Part shown: positions 24,501 to 37,200 of the stretch, piece by piece | Layout: every line of letters starts with the position of its first letter | Numbering within the stretch: the stretch's first letter is position 1 | Assembly: GCA_963682055.1 (NCBI GenBank) | Contig: OY821745.1 | Location: 31,183,342 to 31,247,341 of the forward strand | Direction of reading: 5' to 3' | From: Primula veris | Taxonomy: Eukaryota; Streptophyta; Magnoliopsida; Ericales; Primulaceae | DNA: 64,000 nt | The notes under the pieces: model-generated | What the model was told of the DNA's origin: nothing | The model's database searches: none | The model's input: only the letters and a program-made list of their open reading frames with translations | Program-made: the position numbers and the translations under genes

Positions 24501-25539
24501 ATTAGCTATCATGGAAGCTTGTTCCAATAAATAATTTCTTTAAGCATTAATAAACGGGGTTACTTACCCAAAAAAAGAACAAAGAAAATGACTTATTGGG
24601 TCCTCAAAGTTTCAGTTTTAACAGTAATGGTTTCAAAATATTGACAACTAACGATTTTTGCCTCCACATTATAAAAAGTCATTACCTATGCCCATTTCAA
24701 AATACTTCCCTAAATTCATATCACAATCAAAGTCGTAAAAAAGTTCTTATAACAGAACAAAACGACCTTAGCTGACTATATGATGACATGAACTCACCTT
24801 TCCGGCAACCGTTTCCTTCGACAAACCCATCGCCCTCGAACCCGTCCTTGCAAAGACACCTAAACCCCTTACCTCCATTTGGTACATTCAGCTGCACAAT
24901 AAACGCATTCTCCGAACAGTTACTGGGCCCTACAACCCACCAACCTAGCTCCAATTCACTAACCCGTACCGAACCTGCCATATCATCATCACCCGCCACG
25001 TCACCCATATCCACGGAAAATGAGCTCACCACTTGCCCACATCTGGTCTTTTTTAGACCCTTGAAGCCAATAAAATCCGCGCCTGTTCCCTCGGAGTAAC
25101 ATACTAAACTATCATTTTCTGTACAATTACTTGACACGAATCCGGATTCTACCATTCTAGCAGGTAACATACAACTTGAGAAAGTACTTTGTTGTTGCTC
25201 TGTACAGTTAGTCAACACCAAGCTGTTATGCCACGTCATCGCATAGCTGCTATTCCCTAACAGTACCTCCATTTCCTCAACTTTTCGGTTACATTTGGCG
25301 GGAAAAGCGATAAGAATCTTCTCATTAGTGATCTTATTCACTTTAAACTTGTCTGCTACCAAAACGTCGCCATTCCGGGAACAATTCAGCTTGATTTTGC
25401 AGTTATCGGAGAATCCAAAAGGGTAAGAAATAGGTATTTTATTGTGTTCACAAAACTGGTTACAACTATTCTCATCATCTGGTTTTACTGAAGAAATAAA
25501 CAAAAGGGTGATGATTAAAACAGGAAAAAGACTAACCAT
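21595..25539 (-). CDS. Wall-associated receptor kinase-like protein (WAKL14/20/21 type)
   Basis: Four exons join in frame: 25539-24798, 23458-23381, 23230-22230, 21882-21595 (2109 nt, 702 residues). The order is: signal peptide (MVSLFPVLIITLLFISS), GUB_WAK cysteine-rich ectodomain ('SYPFGFSDNCKIKLNC'), many N-glycosylation sites, an EGF-like stretch ending 'GNGCRK', a Cys-rich juxtamembrane stretch (YMSGNCGG), a membrane helix (about residues 266-292), and a Ser/Thr kinase. Kinase residues are all present: GIGAYG (340-345), Lys361, Glu377, HRD (455-457) and DFG (475-477). It therefore looks active, and the tail 'SSPSTNSLLG' is typical of the WAKL14/21 subgroup. These kinases sit in the plasma membrane and link wall or pectin signals to the cytoplasm. 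An upstream in-frame ATG at 25608 would add 23 residues before the signal peptide and is less likely. The last intron is unusual (see findings). Confidence 0.93.
21886..22224. mobile_element. Possible hAT-type MITE forming the last WAKL intron
   Basis: The left end CAGTGGCGGATTC is a hAT-like terminus. It directly abuts CTCACCTG (21878-21885), and the identical CTCACCTG recurs at 22225-22232, so the 339 bp between are flanked by a perfect 8-bp direct repeat, the size of a hAT target duplication. The right end (…caccaactattt) does not show a convincing matching terminus, so identity as an intact element is uncertain. Confidence 0.45.
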
Positions 25540-27891
25540 TTTTGGAATCAAGAATTCATATTTTTTTCCAGAATTTTGTGAAGAGATATTGGAAGTGAAC
25601 CGAGTCAAGAACTAAGAGACTGATAGTTTTGGTTCACCAGTAGCATTTATTGGTGACTTAAAGTGGTGTAGTTGCAAATATAGTTGAGAGTGCATATGAT
25701 TCTCAATAAATGCTGATATAGAACAAAATAAGTAATACTATCATTTGCATTATATATGCATGTAATATGTATATATACTACTTCAAAGGCTGTAATTACA
25801 CTGTCAAGAGATAGATGAAAAATGAGAGATTGAAGGCGAGTTTCTTGTCAATGATCATTATATAATGATCAAGTTGTGTTATTTCTCTGCTGACTTTTAT
25901 GGTTATGTACAGATTGGAATTTCTAAATAATTACCTACTCTTTATGTAAAGAAAAGTCAAAGATAATTGATGTTTACTTGAATAGATCAATTCGTTGAAT
26001 AGTTCTTAACTTAAAATAAAATAGGACCATTTACTTTAATGAAGAACTTATAAGAAGAAACTGGTACAACTGTACAAGTAATACGGTAATAGAACGTAAA
26101 GGGAAAGACAAGAATATATAGTTACTCAAAATGGTATAAATACTCATTCATATATATATATATATATGTACCTATTCTGACTTCTACTTTTGCAATGTAG
26201 TAATACTTGGCATGCATAGTGTGAATTTAATGTGTTGATTTCCAGTGAGCTTGTCTGAGTTTTGCTAGATATTCGTTGAGCTTTCGGGAAATTAATTAAA
26301 CTTTTGAGATGAGCTTCTTGGAACTTCATTGTGGCTCGGCTGAGCCTTTCTAATCTTACTAAAGCATAGAGCTTTCCCGAGTTTTTCAATGCTATGACCA
26401 GCTCTGGTGAGATATTTTAGAGCTTCGATGAGTTTTTCAAAACATCGCAGGAGCTCCGTAGATCGTAATTATTCGTAAAGTTAAGATTGTGAGTTTATTC
26501 TTACAAAAAGCCGCATAAAGTGTGCATTCATATTTTAGGACCGATGTCTAGTACTCATTTTAACGAATATTTAAGTGAATTTATGACTGAACAGAGAGTT
26601 TAAGAACAAAAAGATCAACACAAGTTATGTACACAAGCATTGTGGTGTTTCCAAATTCCAACTAGACAAACTCTAAAGTCTAATGTACAAGTAAATGTTA
26701 CTATCAACTACCCCCTTTCGTCGTTCATGATATTCAAACATGTGACATGTTAGTTGTTAGTACACAACTCTGTCATTATACCACTGAACTAACTTTTGTT
26801 AATGGGGGCCGTAAATGTATTTATCTACAAACAAAAAAAATTATATTTATAAAAAAAATCAAAAAAAAAAAACTGGGGTGGCGGCGGCACCTCCTCGCCC
26901 TCCCCAGTTCCGCCTCTGATTCAATTAATTGTTTATTTTTTAGTACGTAACCAGAAGAAATATTGTTTTAACTTTACATGTATATGTTATTAAAAACTCA
27001 ACTACAATCAACAGAAAACTACCAGCTCATGGAGTGCATCAATTCGTGATAAGTATTTACTGTAAGGAGTATTTTTCTTGATATAAAAGTTCTTATGAGT
27101 TTAGGAAAAAAAAAGTTCTTATGACTTTTTACCCAGCCTGATAATCCGAATATCCACCAAGTATATATCTAGTATTACCTATGTGCTACATTCCGAACAT
27201 TTTCCCTTTAACGGCACATGATTGTATCGCTCTGGATGGAAACGCTAGAGAGAATTGGGGATGTTGAAGATGTTGGGTGATTGAAAGATTCGATTGTCTC
27301 ACTTGTTTCTCTCCAATTTCTATTTCTTTCGTAGTGAAATTGAACGGTCAATATACATTTCATCCAAAGATTCGTAAACCGTTCTTTTCGCTTTTCAGAA
27401 CAATTCTAAACAACATTGATAACATGTTTACACCAAAAGCATGCTCGGAAGCATTTTTTGCAATTATATATGAAAATATCATTTCGCTCGCTAAATTGAA
27501 AAACGGCACAAATGTTTCTAAACATTGCAGAAGAGACCCGCGGTTCAAGAATCATGTCCTAATTTGCGATGACCACATTTCATTCGTATCGTCGTATAAT
27601 TAAGAGGAGAGAGCAAGCTGCTTACATAGAAAGAAATATTAACCGTCTCCTCTAAACAAGGAAGAAATTCAGTCATATTATCTGCATCACACATTTTTTA
27701 GTTCCTATTTTGAAAAAAGTGCAACAAGTTTGCCAAAAATGCCCACATATTCATGCAAACATACTAACCATAACAAGGAACCTTTTGACTCTCTAATCTT
27801 TATTTCTCTTTTCTAAACCAATCCACCTTTGTATCCCTTCAAATTTGGTTTGTTTTCTTCTTTATTTATCCATTCAACGTTTTAAAACCAT
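25540..27891. other. Divergent intergenic region between WAKL and WD40 genes
   Basis: Should hold the promoters of the minus-strand kinase gene and the plus-strand WD40 gene. A TATATAA on the minus strand near 25750 could serve the kinase gene; no clear TATA was seen for the WD40 gene, which has a CT-rich leader. A TA microsatellite lies near 26150 and a partial transposon at 26729-26918. A frame at 27548-27360 (-) faintly recalls a transposase but is too weak to call. Confidence 0.45.
26729..26918 (-). mobile_element. Partial hAT-type element with tRNA-like boxes
   Basis: On the minus strand it begins CAGAGGCGGAACTGGGG and has a GC-rich head and a T-run. It then has TAGTTCAGTGG (plus 26791-26781), a perfect A-box match, followed by GTTTGAATA (plus 26739-26731), a near B-box. 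This is the same layout as 11968-12391. The distal terminus and target duplication were not found. Confidence 0.5.
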
Positions 27892-29220
27892 ATGACAAAT
27901 CCAAGAAAAGGAAAACCTGATCTGGTTATAGAAACATCCACAAATGACACACCATTGCGCCTAGAGAAAATTAGTAAAATGTTAGAATCTAGCAAGGAAG
28001 ACCCCGGTGAGCTATCCTTTCGGTTTAGCAATACCTCCGATTCTAATCCAGCTCTTAGCCCCCCTAAAAACGAGCCAACATGGGATCCATTCTCATTAGC
28101 CCCATCACCACTTTCGAATTCCCCATGGTCATCCCACGTGGAAAAGCCCGAGCACACGTTTTCTTATACAGGCCTAATGGGCTCCCTTGTACGCGAAGAG
28201 GGCCACATTTATTCTTTAGCCACGTCTGGTGAATTACTGTACACCGGATCCGATAGTAAGAATATTCGCGTGTGGAAAAACCAAAAGGAATTTTCTGGAT
28301 TTAAATCAAATAGTGGCTTGGTTAAGGCCATTTTGATTTCGCAAGAGAGGATCTTCACGGGTCATCAAGATGGAAAAATCCGTTTATGGAAAGTCTCTAG
28401 TAAAAATCCGAACATACACAAGAGGGTGGGGACTTTACCTACTTTCACAGCATATATAAAAAGCTCTTTAAATCCGAAAAATTACGTGGAAGTAAGGAGA
28501 AATCAAAATGCCGTTTGGATAAAGCATTTCGATGCTATTTCATGTCTAAGTTTGAGCGAGGACCACAAGATACTCTATTCCGCTTCTTGGGATAAAACAG
28601 TGAAAGTGTGGCGAATTTCTGATTCTAAGTGTTTAGAGTCCATTAAGGTCCATGATGATGCGGTTAATGCAATTGTTTCGGGGTTTGACGGACATGTTTT
28701 TACTGGCTCAGCGGACGGAACAGTCAAAATATGGAGAAGAGAAATGCAAGGCAAAGGGGTAAAACATTTCTTTTCACAAATTTTACTAAAACAAGAATGT
28801 GCAATAACGTCGTTGGCGGTTAATGATACGGCTACAATTTTATATTGTGGCTCTTCAGACGGTGTAATTAATTTTTGGGAGCGCGAGAGGCTTCATGTGC
28901 ACGGTGGGGCAATGAGAGGTCATAAGCTAGCGGTTTTGTGTTTAGCCACCGCAGGTGAGTTGGTTATAAGTGGGTCTGCAGATACGAATATATGTGTATG
29001 GAGGAGAGAGAATGAGGGCGAGCACACATGTGTGGCAATGCTGACAGGGCATACAGAGCCCGTGAAATGTTTAGCTGTCGAAGAGGATAAGGAATCAACA
29101 GGGGATGAGAAGACATGGATTTTATATAGCGGTAGTCTCGATAAATCTGTCAAGATATGGCGGTTATCGCCATATATGCAAAGTAGTGAAAATACAGTTG
29201 CAACACCAATCCAACAGTGA
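27892..29220 (+). CDS. JINGUBANG-like WD40 repeat protein
   Basis: An intronless frame of 442 residues. A Ser/Pro-rich N-terminus of about 100 residues is followed by seven WD40 repeats ending in W-[KRE]: about 105-129 (IRVWK), 143-168 (IRLWK), 212-242 (VKVWR), 254-282 (VKIWR), 304-331 (INFWE), 344-372 (ICVWR) and 387-425 (VKIWR). Together they should make one seven-bladed propeller. The layout, the intronless gene and the start of blade 1 ([19 protein letters not shown]) fit plant JINGUBANG-type proteins; JGB itself represses pollen germination through a TCP4-linked jasmonate route. Membership in that family is likely, but the specific role of this copy is not known. No catalytic motif is present; it is expected to act as a protein scaffold. 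The start is the first ATG after a CT-rich leader and no upstream in-frame ATG was noted. Confidence 0.9.
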   Translation: MTNPRKGKPDLVIETSTNDTPLRLEKISKMLESSKEDPGELSFRFSNTSDSNPALSPPKNEPTWDPFSLAPSPLSNSPWSSHVEKPEHTFSYTGLMGSLVREEGHIYSLATSGELLYTGSDSKNIRVWKNQKEFSGFKSNSGLVKAILISQERIFTGHQDGKIRLWKVSSKNPNIHKRVGTLPTFTAYIKSSLNPKNYVEVRRNQNAVWIKHFDAISCLSLSEDHKILYSASWDKTVKVWRISDSKCLESIKVHDDAVNAIVSGFDGHVFTGSADGTVKIWRREMQGKGVKHFFSQILLKQECAITSLAVNDTATILYCGSSDGVINFWERERLHVHGGAMRGHKLAVLCLATAGELVISGSADTNICVWRRENEGEHTCVAMLTGHTEPVKCLAVEEDKESTGDEKTWILYSGSLDKSVKIWRLSPYMQSSENTVATPIQQ

Positions 29221-31245
29221 TTGATTTGTAATAGAATTAATTGTCTTTCATTAGTTAAGATATTTTATAATTTGTTAACGATTACTGTAATATGTCTGAT
29301 GGAGAAGAGAACCTTGTGATTTGTAGTTGATGTTAGACTTACATATTACGATAATTTTAATTTTTAAACTTTTAATCATCACTGGCCCTGGCGGATTCGG
29401 GAATGATTCTTAAAATGAGCATGTCTCCATAAGATTATCTAACTGATTTTTCTTTTGTTGCAAGTCAACTAGTGATCTGTCTTCGGACTGCAATCTCGTT
29501 AACTTGTATAGAATTAGCTAATACGAAACAGAATACGTTGTGATATATCCTATAACACTGAAATTTTGCGATTACTAGGGCAATACCACACTAGATTCAA
29601 CTCAAAACTCAAAATTTATGTTTTCTTTTATGTTTCCCCTAGCACGTCAGAATTGATAGTGTTCTGATAGGATTTAAATTTACTAAAGAGACTTGAATAC
29701 CTAGATAGTGCAAAAGGATGGTTTTCTTACTTTAGATGGATGCTTCGACTCCCACAACCAGCTCAATACGGGTGGGATAGATTCTCATTAAAACCCATAG
29801 CATCGTATTAGTAAAATTCAGCACCATATCACAACTAACAGGCAGATTATGATGCACAAATAACAAGCAGATGACTGGTTACATGATTTATACTACGATG
29901 GTTAAAATTTAGAAAATGCAAGTTCTACAATGCAAGAACATGCAGACTGTTCTCGCATTGTAAAACTTGCATTGTAGATTCAATTTTACAACTTTTAGCC
30001 ATTGCTCTATCCCAGAAAGAAACGAACCAATTTACTAGATTTCCAAAACCATGGAATGGTTTCTACTCTCCCAACACCTTTTCCAGACATGGTAAAGGCT
30101 TTTTGACAGAATCAACAATGAAATTTTTGAGAATTTTCTATGCTTTATGAAAGTTGATGTGAGGGGAAAATGCCGTGTAACGAAATATTCAGCAACCAAA
30201 TATGTAATCCTCTGTATACAAGCTGAAAATGCTACTAGTATTTATCTGAAACTGTAAACACTAAACACAAATAATAATAGCAGCTGATAATATCCAACAC
30301 AAGATCAAGAAGTAACAACTTTGATACTCCCTAGTCCTGGCAATAACTTCCCAGTACCTCTCCACTCGAAGCATTTTTAATGCTGATGTAAATTTTAATT
30401 TATTTTATTGTTGAAGGCCGAGCAGAATATCCAATGAAAAATTAATATGCACGGGATGGTGAATATCCAAAGGCACGGAGGGCAACTATTTGTCTAATTC
30501 CTACAACTTTGCATGTGAAAATAATATGCGTTCATTTAAGAACTTATTTACCTTTAAAAAACAGCAATAAAGAGAAAATAACAAGCATGCTACATTCTTT
30601 GTGACAAAAAAAGGAGATTAAGAGTGAATACAACTCTTAACTATCATCATCTGCAGAATGCCAGAATATATTATACGAAGATTATAAATGAAAGAACAAA
30701 AATAGTGATGATTTTGCAACAACAAAAAAACAGATTTTTGCATGACAATTTTCTCAAGATACTCATCTAGGAAGATGGACACATGGCAACTAAACGTTAA
30801 GAGTGACTACCATGGAAAAAGAAAACTGACCAATTCCATTTAGAAAAAATATCCTCTGAATACAAGCAAAATTTACATTAACCCCGGCATTTACAATTTC
30901 TTTTACCTCATTCCTGTTTCGACACATTCCTGCTTAACCTAGCTGCAGTGACATTTCCTATAATCATCCCACAAAAACAAAACATTTGCGGACGAAAATA
31001 TATAGAGAAAAGGAATGGAAAAGGAACCATTTAAACTAACTACAACTCATATGTTTTGAATAAATTTGACTGTACATGACCTTCAGCTAGCTAGGGGGTT
31101 CAGTAATATTTTTCCTCGTAAAATTTTCTTATCTGAAGCACCAAAATCAAGCTTTGCTGAGAAGTTCTGGTTAATAAAACTTTGATTCTTTAAGCTTCTA
31201 AGAAAAAATCTTCTTAAAATATTTCAATATTAGTGAACCATGTTT
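29221..31245. other. Convergent intergenic region between WD40 and BTAF1 genes
   Basis: Holds the 3' flanks of both genes. A hAT-like end 'ctggcggattcgggaat' occurs near 29390, and a compact hairpin is at 29915-29973. No coding sequence could be supported. Confidence 0.45.
29915..29973. ncRNA. Compact hairpin, candidate small-RNA source
   Basis: Two 26-nt arms (29915-29940 and 29948-29973) are complementary at 24 of 26 positions around a 7-nt loop. Weaker pairing continues outward for about 20 nt on each side. It could be a miRNA-like foldback or a tiny MITE; nothing shows that it is transcribed. Confidence 0.35.
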
Positions 31246-34200
31246 TCAGCAATTTAGCTTGGCTAAGAAGTGGTTGAGATTATATTCTTCTGTGTATTGT
31301 GATTGATCCCAAAGTTCTTCTAAACCTCCAAGGATGGCTTTTAAGCCCTTCCCTGTACCAGCATGTTTCATATCCCCGTCATCGGTTTTAGCACCACTCT
31401 TCGAAGATGAAGAAGCTCTCTGGTAAATCAAAAAAATAAAATATATCAAGAAAATGCCTTCTTAATGAGCAGGAGGGAAGCTAACAATTGGAAATCAAAC
31501 ATAGGATCCTACGACTCCGCTGCTCACAATTGAATCCCAAATTATCAAACCTTTTGGTACATCACTTAATTGTTCACCAGATAATAAAGCTAATTCTTCA
31601 AATAAAATAAAGCTAGCAAATGATCATAAGAAGAATGTTAAGATGCTTTCAATTTCTAAAATGTTAGCCACCCATAACTTGTTCTTAATATGGCTGAAAT
31701 CAGCTCTGGCATAACCCTGGCTAAAATGTCACCAGGCATTAAAAAGAACAAGACGCACTTTACAAGAAACCAAACACCTTTCTAATTTAATTTTTTAAGC
31801 CAGCTTTAGAAGATCTTAACACGGCTTTTCGAAAAAATAAGTATATATTAAGCAGGAGGAATTATCAGTAGCAGATGCCAAATGCAAATAAAAATCTTGC
31901 TTACAAACATAAACCTAGAATGTATACTCAGCACTCGGCAGCTAACTCAAACAATTTCCCAGCATTGTCTGGCTAGTAGGCTATATAAATAGACACCGAT
32001 AATTTAGCAATATATTCTGATGTAGCTCAAATATAATGAATGCATTCAACCTGGTAAGAAAATAGCCATTGCAAAATCCAAAAAAAATTATTACCTTGTC
32101 ATTATCTGCAGGTGTGAAGAGATCAAGCAACTGGTCAGTGTTCATTGTTTTCATACTCGAATTTTCGGCATTTATCACGGCATTTGCAACGGACAACTTG
32201 AATTTCTGGAGGCTCATTACTTTTTCTTCCAAGGTCCCTCGCATAATAATACGGTGTACATTGACTACCTTTTTCTGACCTAGCCTGTGTGCTCGGTCCA
32301 TTGCCTACCAAAAAAAAATGAAAATGAAAAAGAATAAGAATATATCATACTCCCTACGTCCGTAAATACGTGTCCACTATTCTATTCCTGAATTCCCCAA
32401 AATTAGTGTCACTTTCTCAAATTCGTAACAAGAATAAATAAAAGTACTATTTTGTCCTCATAAATCACAATATATAGATGGCAAGACGCAAGACTCAAGA
32501 GTAATAATAATTTGAGTAAAGTAGGGAGATTTTGGTAACTTTCATTAGAAATTAGGTCTCTGTATATTTCACAAAGTCAAAGAGGGATAGTTAAGTAGGG
32601 ACGGAGGTATTATTATTCATACGTCATCTGCATATCATGGCATTAATGTGAATACTAACCAGTGTTACATATTTTTAAAACACTGGAAAAAATTAGCTTC
32701 AGTACACCAACCTATCAGCTCTTGATAATTAGCACATCGACAGTTTAGAATTCATTATTTATACACCAATCAACACAATCAAACAATTAATGCACTAGCC
32801 TATCAAAAATTACAATTTAGATATAACCTAAATAATCAAACAATTAACATACAAACTTATCAGACTTTAAGAGTAGTTAAAGGTTCAAATTTTAATGTTG
32901 GTGTACTAAATTATTTTTCATTAAACGGATTGAGATTTAGTAAACTATCGTAATCAAACAATTAGTAATAAACTGTTGCTTATGGGTTGAAATTGTAACG
33001 ACAGTGCACTAATTGTTTCATTTTCTGTAGTCTTGTGCTCAATATGATAATCTTAGTAGTATAATGTACCAACTGTTTAAACTAATAGGTTAGTGTAAAA
33101 AATTGATAATATACCAATGGAAGTACAGAGCATATGAAGAATAGAATGTTTTCCATACGTAACATACCTGAAGATCTCGCATTGGATTCCAGTCATGCTC
33201 CATAAAGACGAGTGTATCAGCCGAGGTTAGGTTGAGGCCAAGCCCTCCAACTGTTAAACACAATTATTAATATACACTCGACCGATAATTCCTAACCCAA
33301 ATAGGTATCAGTAAACAAAGAAAGCGATACAAACCATGGGTAGTGAGTAGCAAGACGTCGATTGTAGGGTCTGAATTGAAAGCCTTGACAATATCAAAAC
33401 GCTTGTTTGGCTCAACTGATCCATCTAGCCGTAAATATGTGACACTAATTGAAATAAAGCAAAAAAACCTCATTACAACAATAAAATGTGTAAACACAAT
33501 AAATCCAGTTGAAGTTACTTTAAAAAAGAACAGTAATCAACCAAACATGTCACCCCGAAATGGAAAGTTGTGCCAGTTCAGGATAAGTACACTTAAATAG
33601 ACCAATAAATTTAGTGCTGAATACAGAATCTTTGATAGAAGGTTGACAATGAAAACCGAAAAATATTGTCCAGTCTATGATATTCAAAAATTCGTACATT
33701 CTTCTCTTCATCATTTCTCTGAGTGCGCGTGTGTGTGTGTGGTATCATACATTTGGCGGTGGAGCTGAAAGAGGCTTAATATTCATTAACCTAAAAAAAG
33801 AAAAAAAATCAGAAGAATATTTACCTCTTCATGTGGGCAAGAAAGAGGTCTCTTTCAATAATGTCAAGGAAAGCCTGAAAAGAACCCCAAAGTTCAGAAA
33901 TGAAACAGTTCACCAAAAGAAGACAAATCTCAGTGACTTAAAAGAAACTTAAAAGAAACAAGCTCATTTTAGACAAGTGAATATTACTTTATGTTGAGCA
34001 AAAATCAAAACTCTGTGCTGGCCAACATTAACAGAGCCTTCAGAAATTACGGCGTCTATGCCAACTCCACACTCTTCCAAAATCTCTCGAAGAGCCACTA
34101 ATTTAGGAGAATGGTTCAGTTTATGAAGTTCCGCGTTCATATCACAACATGTAGGATAAATTTCCGAGAGAAGTCGCAAAAATGAATCTGAAATCTTTTC

Positions 34201-37200
34201 ACCAGTGACCAGCAGCGGATGACTACAAAGTTTCAGCAAATATTGGAGGGCCTGAACCACAATTAACATTGGCAACATCAGAAGAGACAGAAAGGATAAA
34301 AAAACCTATATTGGCCTCGCTTGGTTGCATTTTTAAGTACAAAAGTATACTTTTTTAACGAGGGTAGAGAAGTTTACTTTTTCTGGTTACTTTTAAGCAA
34401 CTAAATGTTGTTTGGTGAATAATGTAAAAGTCTACTTTTAAATAAAAATGTTGTCTGGTGAATTCTGTTTACTTTTTACTTTTTAACATTTAATTTCTAT
34501 TTTTGTAATTATAAACTTATCATCTCACCATCAATAAAATCATAGTCAACAGTTAATTAGCAAAAAGTATTTCATTCAAAATTAACAATTATGCCAATGA
34601 TCATTCACAATCCGAGATCGTGTTAAACAGTTAAAAGTGCTCTTCAATGGCAAGATCATATATATTTGTATGCATACTTGGTGATAAAATAGATGTTTAC
34701 TGATATCATGCAAAAAGGTCATACACACAATTCAAATACCAAATGAGCACATAATTTATCAGTTTATAAGGGGCTAGTTCTGGTGTTCATATTCTCCAAC
34801 AACGAATTGCAGATGTCTACACATATATCACAAATCAATCATTATACTTGTATATGTGTTATAGGAGATAAAGGAATAGATTGGCCCAAATTTATATACT
34901 CAAATATATATACATATATACATAAGTAAATGATAAGATGATGGAATATTAGGTTCTGGATTAAGTAATATATAAACAAAAACAAGAGCTACAGTGGCCA
35001 AATTCTACTTTTTTTAGATAAGTATGGAAGATGTTACATTTAATAAGTAAGCTTTTTCATTGTTTACTCTTGACAAAAGTGAGCTTTTAAAGGGGTCACC
35101 AAACACCAATATTTACTTTTGAACTTATAAGTATAAATAAGTAACAGTAAGGTTACACCAAACAAAGCCATTACAAGGTAACATGCAAGTAACCCCATCT
35201 TCTACGAGTGTTTTACAAACAACCTCCATATACTTCCAGGTTTTGCAATTAACTCACAAGTACAATCTATTTTTGGCAATAAACCACATACAAATTTGTA
35301 ATGAAACTACCCTGCACTTGGTGGTAACAATTCTTTACTTTTTTATTCTATGTTTACTTTCGAAACATGTGCAGTTTAACCAGCAGAATACAGGTTTGAG
35401 AAGATACACAATTTTCTGCATAAATATACATTTACGGGTACCTTTTATAATACGAAGTTATACCATTTTAAAATTGGATATGAGGGATAATTGCAAAGTG
35501 TAGACACGTGATGGAATTTAAATACAAATATTAGAAATAAATGGGGTTATTTGCAAATAAACATAGTATATGGAGGTAATTTGCAGTTTACCCAAAAAAA
35601 AATTATCACTATACCTGAAAAACATGCGAAGATGCTTTGGGTGAAGCATTTTCTTCCCCTTTTTCTACATCATTTAGCTGCACAATTGTAGAAATTTCTT
35701 CTTTCACATGAGATCCGGAAAATTGCTCGTAAAGTTTAAGTTGGACAGGGCTCAGATTGCAGTATCTATCTTGAATAATTTTGTCTGGCAGATCAGAGAG
35801 GACCTCATCTTTTGTTCGGCGAAGGAGGAAGGGCATGACCTAATAATTAAAAATATATTTAGCAAAATTCTCACAACTATGTTATATTTATGGACTAAGC
35901 TATACATTTAGAAGGCCTATACAAGTGGAAACCCCAGAAGGTGGAAATACATTTTCCACATAAACACCATAATGGAAAATACAATATATAGCCGGACCTA
36001 TCATCTCTTAACGTTTAGTAGACCAGATATTATTATAACTGTAAAAACTAAGTTGTTATAAATAAATACTCAGTACCCAGCCTACAAAGTTGATCTACCA
36101 TGATCAGAAATATAAAGTGAAACAAAACTGAGAGATACTTTTTCCTTACACAACACAGAGTTTACTTGTTACTGATATAATCTAACTTCTATTTTCCTTT
36201 AGATCCTGTGATTCACTCCGATAGGATCAAAGATTGATGCAGTTCCATACTATTCTGACTTCAAACAAGTGAAATGGTTCATCTGTTAAACTTATTCTAC
36301 TGGATCTGAAGAAGCGCTAGTTTATGTACATGTAAAACAATAAAAAAGGAAAACATAATTCTCATTGATCAATACTAATGAAATCAGAATCAAATCTTTC
36401 TATATAAAATACTAATGAAATCAATAAAATAAAATCAATGTAAAATATAATATAATCCTAGTCATTAAAGCTTAATCTCATAATATCCTCAACAGCCCCC
36501 CTTAAGATGGACGTCATGTTCATCTTGAAACTCGATTTCTTGATCACCACAGTCTTCAACAGCAAACATACTTCTAAACAAGCCAATACGCATAACCAAC
36601 CCAAAACGGTAAGTATTAAATCCCGAGACAAAAGCTTCGACTTCAATAGTGAAAGCAACAAAGTGGAATGGCAATCAACCAATTCCCAAGAAAACCCATA
36701 TCATCAAATGGGCAACAAAATGAATCAATACTTCACCGTATAGAAAAATGGAAGGTTAAAAGGCGAGAACGAAATATAACAAAACGATAGCAACGGGAGG
36801 CGAAGATAAACTTTTTATTATTTCGAACGAAAACATAGAATAATCTGGGATAAAAAAACAAGGTAGAGATATTAGGTTTTGTAGTCCGGCAGGCGGCCAT
36901 GGACACCACCCGCCGGTGAAGCGGAGTCAACTCAAAACCCTAGGATCGGTAGGCTCTGGTACCATGTAAAACAATAAAAAAGGAAAATATAATTCTCATT
37001 GATCAATAATTGAAGAGCTATACTCCTCTATATATATTGGTACAATGAGATCAGAATCAAATATTTCTATATCAAACACTAATGAAATCAATAAAATCAA
37101 ATCCATGTAAAATATAATCCTAGTCATTAAAGTTTAGTCTCATAATATCCTCAACACGACATTATTCGGATCTCATCATAGAAAAGTTCTCTTTAATTGA

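Noticed and set aside
24788..25099. Pro/Ser-rich plus-strand frame
   Set aside because: Antisense of WAKL exon 1.
27360..27548. Minus-strand frame with 'IAKNASEHAFGV', reminiscent of the PIF transposase 'RNVIERxFGVLK' region
   Set aside because: Only a few residues agree and no flanking transposase sequence could be read; too weak to annotate.
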